Assembly: GCA_004026145.2 (NCBI GenBank)
Contig: CP034991.1
Location: 10,763,610 to 10,827,609 of the forward strand
Length of the DNA stretch: 64,000 nucleotides
Origin: Takifugu bimaculatus
Lineage: Eukaryota > Chordata > Actinopteri > Tetraodontiformes > Tetraodontidae
Direction: 5' to 3'
The position numbers and the translations under genes were made by a program. Shown piece after piece: positions 47,597 through 57,824 of the stretch. Numbering within the stretch: position 1 is the stretch's first letter; each line of letters begins with the position of its first letter. The notes beneath the pieces were generated by a model. The model did not search any database. It saw nothing but the letters and a program-made list of their open reading frames with translations, and had not been told where the DNA came from.

Positions 47597-48639
47597 GATA
47601 GTTAGTAGTGGTCATAGCAGCATGCTCAGGTACGGGCAACAGGGTCTCACATTTCAAAACCAAACTTCTTGCTATTTTTCTGTATGGTTATTTTGTTATT
47701 ATTCTGATTTTCTCAACCACTTTTGCAGCTTGTTTCAGTTGTGTGAGTTCTATTTCAGCTCTGATGATGATTTGTTTGATTTTTCCTTGTTGGTTTCTCG
47801 TGAGCTGTTCTTGATATTTTGCATGGCTTGGTCTCTCTTTTTTTGGCTATATAAACATATTTTTGTATATATATTTGCTGTTTTCTTTTCCCTGCCTTGA
47901 TTGCTTTGATGGTATAAAGCACAGTTGTTGCCTTTTTTTTGCCTCCATGCAGCTTAATGCTTTTCAGCACCACCGTCTTCCTTTCCCACTCCACCCATCC
48001 TGTCTCCTCTTCCTTCCTGTCGCCCTCGGTGTTTTTGGCCTCGGGTGTCAAACTGTACTGTGAAAAAACTTTCAGCACAAAGTGAAAACGGAGTTAACAT
48101 CTAAGGTGTTAATATGTAGCTGGAGCTCAAGTAAATAAGTAAATAAAGGATGCCTCAGAGACTGGCTCATTTTCAGAATTGTTTGCAAGCACATTTATGA
48201 TTTAACAGAAATTTAATTACTTGCAAACTTTTCCATTTGCAGTTGAGGCATTTTTGAATCTTATCAGCTTATGAATATTGCAGCGCTGCCAATAAGTATT
48301 AGCCAGATGCCGCTGGACTCATTAGGAATGCTGTGAAGTGATGGCTGTTCACACACCGATGATATTTGGCACCTCACACCATCGTTATCACAGTACATTT
48401 GATCTATCTGTGTGTCTCGGCCTCATTTGCCTTGCTTATATTTTCTGTCACTCCTTTCACCCTGCTGTGCACCCCCACCCCCCTGCCCCCACCTCCCACC
48501 TGAATGCCACCAACTTTTCCACCATCTGCCGCCATTGTGATCAGTCTCCCTTCCACAGGACCTCTCATCAGACTGGGATGGCATGTTCCAAGGCTGTACC
48601 ATACCAGGCGCAAATGAAATCCTGAACCAATTTATGGAG

Positions 48640-48656
48640 CCCCCCCCCCCCCCCCC
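48640..48656. repeat. C17 homopolymer
   Basis: Seventeen C residues within a long pyrimidine-rich region of intron 18. Confidence 0.92.
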
Positions 48657-51600
48657 ATGCCCCTCCCCCCTACGCTCTCTCTCTCTGACCCCTTCATCTC
48701 GGCACCTCCTCCTCCCCTGTAGCCCGTTGTAGTCCATCTCTTCTCCAACCCGGAGTCATATCTCTTCCACTGTCTCCTAGAATGAATCCTCACCCTGCCC
48801 CTCCTCCCCCCACACTCACTCTCTGTCCTCCTTTTACCTCTCTCTGTCAGGCATGAATCTGCCCCCCCCTCCCCCTTTTCATCCTCCCTCACCCAACGCG
48901 ACCCGTACAAACCGCTGCGTTGCTCCAATTTATGGGTTTGTTAGGGCAGCTACCTGCAGTGGAAAGAAAAAGCAAGAAAAAAAACTGGACAGAGAACATG
49001 GAAGAGATGTGTGGAGGGAACTGGAACATGTGATTAAAGAAACGGGTGGTGGATAAGGATAGAGGCTGAATAAGAGCGTTGAACAAATGGAATCGGGAGC
49101 ACGGGATCACTCTTCCAGCTTCGAGGCAACAATGATCCCAGTCTGTTGTTAATTCACGCGATGCTTAATTCACAGACATCCAGACCATAAAGACTGGAAA
49201 GCTTCCCTCTCTCACGGAATAAAGTCTCTGCCGTCCACACGTCGCTGCACAGTCAAGGAATGGATGGTTGTGCCACATGATGGCGATTGGGCGAGGGTTA
49301 TTTTCAGCGGTGCTCTGACACCTGTGTGTCGAGGTGCTGCGCAGGAGCACAGAGATGAATAGCTGCTTCCTCTTTGTGACCGGAGCTTTTGCCCTTTCCT
49401 CCACGTCGGCTGCAAAAACAATCAGCCAACTGGTTCCAACAGCAAGAGCAAATTAATTTTTTTGTGGAGGAATTCTAGTTTTTGCGTCAACATAAGGGTG
49501 CAGCTTCAGGAGTAGCCACGTCGCCAATTGTATAACTTTATAAGACTCGCACATGTGATCATTTTTATCTTTCTCATAGATAAATAGATAAAAGGGCCCT
49601 TTCTTCTCTATCAAGAAGTGCTCAGTGTGAACTTTCCTCGCTGTGACGTGAGGACACTCGCCCCTCGTGTTTTGGGATATTTAATGCTGCTATCTTCATA
49701 TGTCCTTGGAGTAGAATGATTGGATTTCGGTTAATCCTGTAAAAGAGATGATGGGATTTAGGTTAGGACTTGGTCAAAGTGGCCTTAAAGCAGGTCTACT
49801 GCCATGTTAGAAGAGTAGGAAAATTAACATTTTTAATGTCAAATTAATAATCTTTATAAGACCTCAGAGTTTCCCATGAACCATATTATACGCTCTTTAA
49901 GTTGAGGACCGTGAAAGAGCTGCTTTTTGCAGCTTGGTGTGAGTCACGATAGCAACAGCGAAGCTGGATGTTTTCGCCAGCGTTACGCACTTCCCTGCTT
50001 GACGTCAAACCACAAGCCGTAATTTCCTGCACTGATGATCTTATTGTTCTCTCAGACCTCTTAGCACATTTTAATTTTCTATTCCTGTGTTTTGGCAGCG
50101 GTTTACTGGGAGATTTCTCACCATCGCTGGTTCCTGCAAAAGCTTTGTTGGGTTTTTTTGGTGTTTTTTTTGTCTGTCTAAGACTAAACCTCACATCACA
50201 GCAGCTCATCCTTTTGTGGTGCTGAAGCATGTATAACCCACTTTCTGCTGTCATTATTCATCTTTTTAAGGAGCCGCATTTACAGTGTTTGTGAATGAGC
50301 CTTTGTTCTTCTGTGGAAACACCTACTTGCTCCCACTGTGCATTCATTTGAGATTATTCTGAAACTCGATAAATTGCAGCACCAAGAAATTGCAGCAGCC
50401 CTCGCAATATAAATAGAGGTTATAAAAGCAATTCATGTCAAAAGAAAGCTGACAAATAAATAAGTAGATTAGGGTTTGTTAAATAGGCTTTGCATTATCT
50501 TCACTCTGGAAAAATTCAGCCGTTACAACACAAACCAACGTGAACCCTCAGACAAGCTACAGTCCCCTGGGATTGGAACCAGTCACCAAATACATTGTCA
50601 ATAACCTGATCTTTGCAAAGATTTATGTGGGATTAAACAGATAGCAGTGTGTCAGCGTTAATACCTGAGGTGCAGAAAGATAAAATTAAGGGTTTAATTG
50701 TCTCTTAGCTAGCTGATCTGTATGTATTTGGGGCGTAAACAATCACCAGACCTAATGGGATTAAACTCATAGCACAGAGGCTACTGAAATGTCTACAACT
50801 CTCCATTTAAAAAGAGAGCAGTTCCTGAAAGCAAATAAGTTCTGACACAAGTGAAAGCAAAGTAAATATTTGACCTTTCTCTCTCTCCTCCTTCATCCTT
50901 CCTTCTGCTCAACAGGGTCCAACAGTTCTGTCTTTCAACAGGTGACGCATCCCAAGTCTGATTAAGATTTTTATCATCGCAGCTGACACCCTCTTTATGC
51001 AGGGCAGAGGTCAGAGGTTAAAGCCCCCTCTCGAAACCCCTCTGTGGTGTTTAACTACCTTTGAAGTTTTCCCAACATCGACACAAAGACAAGCTCTGTG
51101 GTCTTAAGTCAGTCGGGGCTTCTGGGGAGATTAAACAAGAATAAAAGTGTCAGGCAGACACAGAGAGAGCATTCACAGGCTCCACTCACAGCAGATTACA
51201 ATGTTCCTGATTTACAGGCTGCTTTGACAGCCAGAGAAATCAGACTATCTGAGATATGTGTTTAATATCTCTACTGTACTGTATGTTGAGGCTCGAGGGA
51301 GTGTGAAACTCAAATCAATTCAGCTGCCGACTGAAGCGCGGTGCTGCGAGATGCCTTGTGAGACATTCCAGGGGGGGCGAGGCAAGAGCTGGACCCCGGA
51401 GATTATTAAGTCAGTGTGCAGGCAGAAGCACAGCCAGATGGGACCTAAAGCAGAGAATCTCACAGTTTCCACAACACTGATGCCCTCTCAAGGTCAGTTT
51501 GGGAGAGTTTTGAAAAGTTTTTGCAATGAGATCGCAAGCAGGACCTTGAACAACAAGCCGCTCAGCCACCTGGATTCAAAAGCCAGAAGTCCTGTGATTC

Positions 51601-53799
51601 GACAGAAACGCCTCCATCTTTTCCGTGGCTACTTTCATTCTGTTTGATGTCAGGATGAGAAACAGTTCCTCACATGGAAGATGAAAGTCTCCCGAGTTCC
51701 TTCTCTTCCTTTTGTGTTTTACTCAAGGCCCTGGGCTAAGTACTCACACTAAGTGAGAAAACTGCCAGAGTGCATGGCTCTCATCTCTGAATGATGGATG
51801 GAGGGAGACAAAACCTGATTATTATTACTTTCTTTTAAGTTTGTCACCTGGGACAATCGTGGACCGAAGGTTAAATTGGCCTTAAGCCTTAAATCTGATA
51901 CTCTGACTAGAATAACTGCACCTCTGCTCCCCGTCGTCTTTGTCCCTCGTTTAAAAGATCCCGCGTCAATAAACCAAATCTGGTGGGGTCTGTTCTTCTG
52001 CTCACATTCTACAGCCCGCTTTGACTTCCCTGATTTGCGGTTTGTTGCCACCCGTTGCTGTTCTTGCATCTGCCAGAGGACGAGAGCGATTCAAGGCTGA
52101 CCCCAGAGTAAAGGGCACCTAAAGAGACCACAAATCAGTCAGGAACGTCCTTTTCCCTGGAAAAGATGAGAGATGGGAGAAAGTCGGGGGACAGCCGAAA
52201 AAGTCAATAAAATAAAAGAGATAAAGTCAGGGGAAATATTTCCCAAAGTCTTTGATGATACTGTCGGAGATGAAAAGCAGATGTTTTGCCAGACGGGCGA
52301 GTCGTCTGGTCACATGACCCCACCGCGAAGCACATGTCGGAGCTCCGCGGTTCCCTGCAGATAAGGCTCATCACGTCTTACACTATCTGCACAGCACGGC
52401 TGTGATAAGAAGCTCTTTTGGCCAGAGAAGACACTTTAAACCATTTGTTTGAGATATAGCAGAGAGGCATCTCGTCAGCACCCTGTTAGCCAGAGGTTTT
52501 GTTTTTAGGATACGTGATGGATGATCTGAGCGAAAGTATCTGCTGGACTTTTTAAAAAGTTCGGGTTGAGCTTTAAAGTCACACAGAGGCAGAGTCCAGT
52601 GCTCGGCACTTTGTTTCAGCCTGGAATACTTGAAGATGTTGGTTACTCTTCCCGCTAATGAAGTATGACTGTAGAAAGCGAGGATTATGGATGTTAGTGT
52701 AAGAGAGCCTGGGTTTCGCTTTCAGCAGAACTGATTACCTTGATGTCTCCGCGTCTGTGTTTTGTCTCGCTGTGGAGACGCAGAGAGCGGATTCTCAGAG
52801 CGCGTTCAAGTAAGCTGCGAAGTCTAAACATGATTACCCAGACCCTTCAGGATTTGACTTAATTACTGCAAGAAAGCTTCATTTTGTGGCATCTACTTTG
52901 AGAAATTGGAGACATTAAAACACTCAAGATGTTTTGCGCGGAAAACAGTTTGGTAAAGCACCGCAGAAGACAATTATTCTCGTGAATACGGCCTCACCAA
53001 CCTCAGTGTGATGCATTTCAGATGATTTCTAGGTCTCGGTGGGACGCGTCGAATAAACAACATGGTAGAATGACGTAACGCTGACCATGATGAGGCGGTG
53101 AGTGACAGAGTCAGGCTATCTGGGGCCACCTGCCTGATCCTCTGTCTCTAGAAGCTGACCTGTTTTGGCTGATGGTCTTGTGTGAATATAAATCTCCGCT
53201 GCACATTTTTTAATTTGAAGTTTTCCTGTTACAACGATTGTGCCGCGCACACACTCACATTAATGGACTAGTTTAGCCGCTGTTATTAAATTAGCTTGGA
53301 TTTGACTGTATCGTCTTTGAAAAAGGCCTCTTTGCATACACTGATGACACAGCTCATTGGATTTCAGCACCTAATCAGATGCTGTTTAATACATTCTATG
53401 TGATCCATGAGACTGAATCTATTTACGAAGATTTATGAAAAGTCCTCCGTCGTTATTTCAGGTTCCCTTATCTGCCCTCACATCGCTTTTTCATTTCAGG
53501 AGAGGGATTTATCTGGGATTTAAACTGTGAATCATAATCACGCCTTCAAAACACTTTCAGTCAAAGATTGGAAATTCAGAAAATAGCGAATGTTGACACC
53601 TCCAGCTAGGATGTGCGTCTGTGTTCAATAGATGATCCTCACCATGAGATAAATCCATCCCCATTTGCACGTTTTCCATGAAATTATTTCAACTGTTAAT
53701 CTGTTTACAGAGAAAACTGTTTAATAAATGAGATTATTTATTGTTCTGTTTTGTTTTGGGGTTTTTTTTTAATCCTCTTCCTGCCTCCTCCTCCGACAG

Positions 53800-53889
53800 C
53801 TCTGTATGTCAGCGAAGCAGCTTCTCAGCCGCAGCGTGGCCTTTTTTCCAGTCCGCCCGTCTCAGTGTCATCTCTGCCTTTCTCTGCAG
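53800..53889 (+). CDS. sema6a: Possible in-frame 5' extension of the last sema6a exon (alternative acceptor)
   Basis: An upstream acceptor (CTCCTCCTCCGACAG, ending 53799) would extend the last exon by exactly 90 bases in the same phase with no stop, adding (A)LYVSEAASQPQRGLFSSPP then VSVSSLPFSA before GVIRG. Mammalian SEMA6A has no clear counterpart. The downstream acceptor TTTCTCTGCAG is also strong. Confidence 0.3.
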
Positions 53890-55038
53890 GTGTGATCCGT
53901 GGGAGCTACCAGAAACCTGACCAGCTGGTTCCTGTGACCCTGTTGGCTATCGCAGTCATCCTAGCCTTTGCGATGGGCGCCATATTTTCCGGCATCATAG
54001 TCTACTGCGTCTGCGACCACAGGCGGCGCGACGTAGACATGACAGGCCGCAAGGAAAAGGAGAGCCACCATCCTCCACGCCCGCCGGGGCTCCATGAACA
54101 GCGTGACCAAACTGACAGGCCTGTTTGAGACACAGGCCAAAGATGGCCGGCCGGAGGCGATCCTCACGCCCTTGATGCACAATGGGAGGCTGACACCGAA
54201 TGGAAAGATGCTGATAAAAGCGGACCAGCACCACCTGGACCTCACTGCTCTGCCAACGCCGGAATCCACACCCATGCAGCCTCGTCGTAAGCCGAGTCGG
54301 GGCAGCCGTGAGTGGGAAAGGAATCAGAATCTCATCAACGCTTGCACCAAGGACATGCCACCGATAGGATCCCCTGTTATCTCCACCGATCTGCCCCTGA
54401 GGGCCTCACCGGGGCACATCCCCAGCGTTGTAGTCCTGCCTTTGCCGCAGCATCAGCACCAGCTGCAGCCTCATCTGCAGTCCTACCAGCACGAGTACGT
54501 GGAGCAGCCCCACCACAGCGAGCTCAGCATGGCTCACGCCGTTATGGACGACCAGGGTGCTACCCTGGAGTACAAAACAGTCAAGAAGCCCTGTCACAAC
54601 CTCAACATTGTGGACCCAGATGGGGTACTTCCGCCACGCGTGCCACAGCGGGAGGCTTCTCTCACCGTTCCTCCAGCCGTTCCTCAGATGGGCAAACGCC
54701 TGGAAGTCCACTCCTCAGTCTACGGGCTCCGGAAAGGATCGGCATCTTCTGCTTCCGGATCCTCTGCGCTCAAGAAACACAACACCAACTCATCTAACTC
54801 CTCCCAATTGGCCCGACAACACAGCTTCAATCGCGTGGAGACTCCGCCCCCGGCACCTCAGCGGGTCGACTCCATACAAATGACAGCACAGGGGATATCT
54901 CTGTCACGGCAGCCCGGAATGAGCTCCTATGGGTCACTGCCTCGAACGGGCATCAAATTCCTCAAGCCCGACGTTCCGCCCAAACCCTCTGTAGTTTCGC
55001 TCTCGACAAAAGTCAAATCCAGTGACTCCTGCACATAG
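53890..55038 (+). CDS. sema6a: sema6a last coding exon: TM helix and cytoplasmic tail, with a one-base frameshift
   Basis: Encodes residues 635-1016 after correction. GVIRGSYQKPDQ leads to the TM helix LVPVTLLAIAVILAFAMGAI, then the stop-transfer DHRRRD and the tail. The frame is correct to RKEKESHH, but RRGSMNSVTKLTGLF continues one frame over. One excess base is needed between 54063 and 54082, most simply in CCC 54080-54082. From 54083 the tail is uninterrupted to TAG 55036-55038, with conserved blocks KADQHHLDLTALPTPESTP, SREWERNQNLINACTKDMPP, NTNSSNSS, PPPAPQRVDSIQ and the C-terminal LKPDVPPKPS. Mammalian tails bind Ena/VASP-like EVL. A Gln/His-rich insert (QHQHQLQPHLQ) follows SVVVLP. 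Confidence 0.95.
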
Positions 55039-55212
55039 TCGCCCAGTTAGCCAGTTACGCTAATGTGAATGGACACTGGAGTCTTTTTTTTCTGAATAAC
55101 AGGGAATACTGTACAACTTGCATCTTGTGTCTCCTTTGTCTAGGTGTACAGTAAAGTTTTAAAAAAAATGCAACCTTTTTTTTTAAGAAAACACTTCCTT
55201 TTTATATAAATA

Positions 55213-55220
55213 TGTAAATA
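55213..55220 (+). promoter_or_regulatory. sema6a: Pumilio response element TGTAAATA
   Basis: Exact match to UGUANAUA, 175 bases after the stop codon. A chance match is possible. Confidence 0.4.
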
Positions 55221-55541
55221 TTATAAAGCAGGTGTTGACGGTTATTGTCGGTCATGGAGCTCGCGCTCTGGCGGGCACCCAGTTCCTCTGTTAACACGCA
55301 GGACATGTAGGAAGAGAAGAAAACCAAGCCGTCCCCAATATGTTAACTGATGGCCCCCACGTAGCGCCAGAGCGGTGGTACAGCGATGTGATTGCCCCCC
55401 GAGACTTTCCCCCGATACAAAAGCGCATGCAAAGATGCTGTGGGGGGAGGATCAGAGACCAATCATTGTACAGTACCCAGAGAACCGGGAAGTTTACAAG
55501 AACTCGGAGACTGGGCTCGTACTGTGGGAGCTCTGCGAGAA

Positions 55542-55549
55542 ACTGTGAA
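55542..55549 (+). promoter_or_regulatory. sema6a: miR-27 8mer seed match (proximal 3'UTR)
   Basis: ACTGTGAA is the full 8mer target site for miR-27a/b. It is present in both the short and long 3'UTR forms. Confidence 0.5.
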
Positions 55550-55646
55550 AAGCCTCTCAGTGTTACAGCGATCAGGTCCTGCCTGGGCTCAGCTCGAGTT
55601 CTGGACCAGAGGAAGCTTCTACTGTAGTGATGACTGAATAACACAT

Positions 55647-55654
55647 GACTGTTA
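55647..55654 (+). promoter_or_regulatory. sema6a: miR-132/212 8mer seed match
   Basis: GACTGTTA is the exact 8mer site. miR-132 is neuronal, which fits a guidance gene, but a single site carries little weight. Confidence 0.3.
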
Positions 55655-56771
55655 ATACTAAAAGCTGGCTGTATTTATTTTTATGAAGTGCTTTTTGAGA
55701 AAAACAAAAACAAAACAGACTTTTTAGGTTCGGAGAGAAGACAGAAGTGGTCTTTTAATATGAATTAATCACGTTTGAGAAGACAGGAAAAACAACAAAT
55801 ATTTAAAGTCATTAAACTGGAGCCTGCTGAACTATCTCCGTGAGCAGAGGTCGCCTTGGTCTTACCGTGGGACCAGCATCTTGGGAAACACCTGACCTCT
55901 CTAACGAGGGTGAAATATTTATTTAACCAGTGCCAGACAGGGACTATTAGCTTTGTGGGCCACGATTTAACCGCTATTCTCGACCAGTGGTGAAAAGACT
56001 CGACCTGACACTCGGCCTCACCCACCTTTGACAAGCGACCCCCCCCTTCCCTTCCCAATCAGCACTGTGGTTACTCGGTCAAATTTGTCCCAATTGGCCG
56101 CTGGCTTACCGGTGCCATCAAAGCTCACTGTTGCACGAATCTGAGAAGTAGCTGCAGCAGGAGTTCGGAAATGCTGTTCAAACAAAGAGGCAGCGTCAGA
56201 CGATACAAGCAGGTGAAGAAGGTAACGACCAGGACGCCGCTCTATTCCCTGCTTATTTTTCCACATGTAAATTTGTGCCTTACACCCTACGTAGTCTAAT
56301 GATTTCCTTAATTAGCTGTTAACTCGTCTCCTTGTAATTTTCTTTCTTTTTTAAAAAGGTTTTTCTTACGTCACGATGTTTCCCCGATTTGATTTTTAAA
56401 AAAATGCAACTAAAGAATGTAGGTGTTATTGTTGTAAACCTGGTCCCCTGGACATAACACACTTGTGGTCTGAAGGAAGGAAGAAGGGACACCTTTCTTC
56501 ATTCCTTCCTCCTCTCTTAAACGAACACACACGTGCACACACACACGCACGCACGTACACACAAACCCACTGTGTGGTTCATTTCTGCTCGTGCCATCAA
56601 CGCGCTTAACGCAACCCTTTATATCGTGCTGCCAGTGTCGATGAAGACGTTGTCGAGTGTTTTTCAGTCTATATTTTATACTGTTTTAAAAGTCCTGCTA
56701 TATGTTTTGTTTTTATTTTTCGGAGTGACAGTCGATCGACACGAGCGACTAAGGCCAATGTGCATGTATTC

Positions 56772-56777
56772 AATAAA
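56772..56777 (+). terminator. sema6a: Proximal poly(A) signal AATAAA
   Basis: Canonical hexamer in CAATAAAGAATTGACG, 1.73 kb after the stop codon. The downstream region is only mildly GU-rich. Confidence 0.6.
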
Positions 56778-57554
56778 GAATTGACGTAGCAATTGTCAAC
56801 GCAAACAGGCGGACAGCGCGAGACACGTGTGAGCCGCTTCTTTGTCCAAACAGGCTGGTTCCTGAGAAGAAAGTTCACGTCTCAAAGTAGAAAAACAATA
56901 ACGATTGTAAACACAAAAAGCCCAAAATGACCCCGTTTAAGCCTGATTTTGTAGAAGGAAGTAAAGGTTTGAGGAACTTTTAGTTTCACTAACTGTCACG
57001 ATCAAAGCCTCACGTATGGCCGACTAATCAGACTTTTTTTAATATATATATTTTTACTGCTCCCCCACTTAAATCATTGGTGCACTCCTTCAGTGTTTTA
57101 TGTGTAGATAGCTAAAAAGTTTCTTGATATCCAGCATTTTTGTGTTTCCCAGTGGAGGAAAGCCAACTTTGACTCAGAAACCGCAAATTCCAGGAAAATG
57201 TAAGAGGAAAAATGTGTACATAGATGCCTCAAGAGTTTCCTCGCAAGAGACGAGGTCAGGAGCAACAGATCAGATTAGGTCAGATTGGGATGGTGCCCCT
57301 CCAAGAAACACGGGAGAAGCATAAGCGATTAGTGGAAACGCGCCGGCTTTATCGTGGTGAAGGGTTGTCGTTTCAAACCCCCTAATGTAATAAACCACCG
57401 ACTGTCCCGGAATAATGCAGATCGGCAGCTCTAAACTGCCGTGTCCACACAGAAAGCGAGGCTAATGTCCACATCCTGCGTGGAGGCCCGGCTCGGCTGT
57501 GGGGGCAGGTGTTTTGATGTCAGTGAGGTGTGAATATCGCCTGGATATGGATTG

Positions 57555-57580
57555 ACTGTGAAGGCTGCTGTGGACTGTGA
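57555..57580 (+). promoter_or_regulatory. sema6a: Paired miR-27 seed matches (distal 3'UTR)
   Basis: ACTGTGAA (8mer, 57555-57562) and ACTGTGA (7mer, 57574-57580) start 19 bases apart, a spacing in the range reported for cooperative microRNA sites. Both lie beyond the proximal poly(A) signal. Confidence 0.45.
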
Positions 57581-57795
57581 GGTTCTTTGGTGTGTGCCTT
57601 TTTGTCCGTCACCCTTGTTCTGATTCACCGCCGTTAGATGCAAAATCAGCTCTCGACTCAACTTCAACCTTTTGAACTTTGTAAGCTTGTAAGATATCGT
57701 GACGTCACAAAGTTTTTTGCCCTATTCTCTTCACTTAACATCACAGCTTAATGTATGTTGTAAAGGAAAAAAATGTTTAATTTAATTCAAAATGT

Positions 57796-57824
57796 AATAA
57801 AAAGGAGAAAAAAAAGAAAATAAA
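57796..57824 (+). terminator. sema6a: Distal poly(A) signal cluster
   Basis: AATAAA occurs at 57796-57801 and 57819-57824, followed by a T-rich stretch (CTTTTCTGCCTGATTTTTTT) near 57840-57859. This is the stronger-looking of the two cleavage regions. Confidence 0.6.

Larger units (their letters stand above)
46012..53889 (+). other. sema6a: Intron 18 (7.9 kb)
   Basis: The largest intron. It contains (CA)n at 46299-46333, a CA-linked teleost repeat at 47034-47342, (ATT)23 at 47528-47596, a C17 run at 48640-48656 in a C/T-rich region (48460-48890), and then unique sequence. A possible alternative acceptor for the last exon lies at 53799. Confidence 0.87.

Noticed and set aside
50935..50940. Possible 26-bp exon (50915-50940) reading GSNSSVFQQ between AACAG and GTGACG
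   Set aside because: It enters in phase 1 but leaves in phase 0. Joined to the last exon it gives GTG TGA, a stop. Skipping it gives a perfect phase match.
54312..54883. Open frames overlapping the sema6a tail in other frames and antisense
   Set aside because: Shadows of the real tail frame, which carries the conserved semaphorin blocks.
12150..55038. Assignment to sema6d, sema6b or sema6e instead of sema6a
   Set aside because: The signal peptide, the ARCPYDAKHANVALFA and TDFLAIDAVIYRSLG blocks, and the tail blocks match SEMA6A specifically. SEMA6D differs at each of these.
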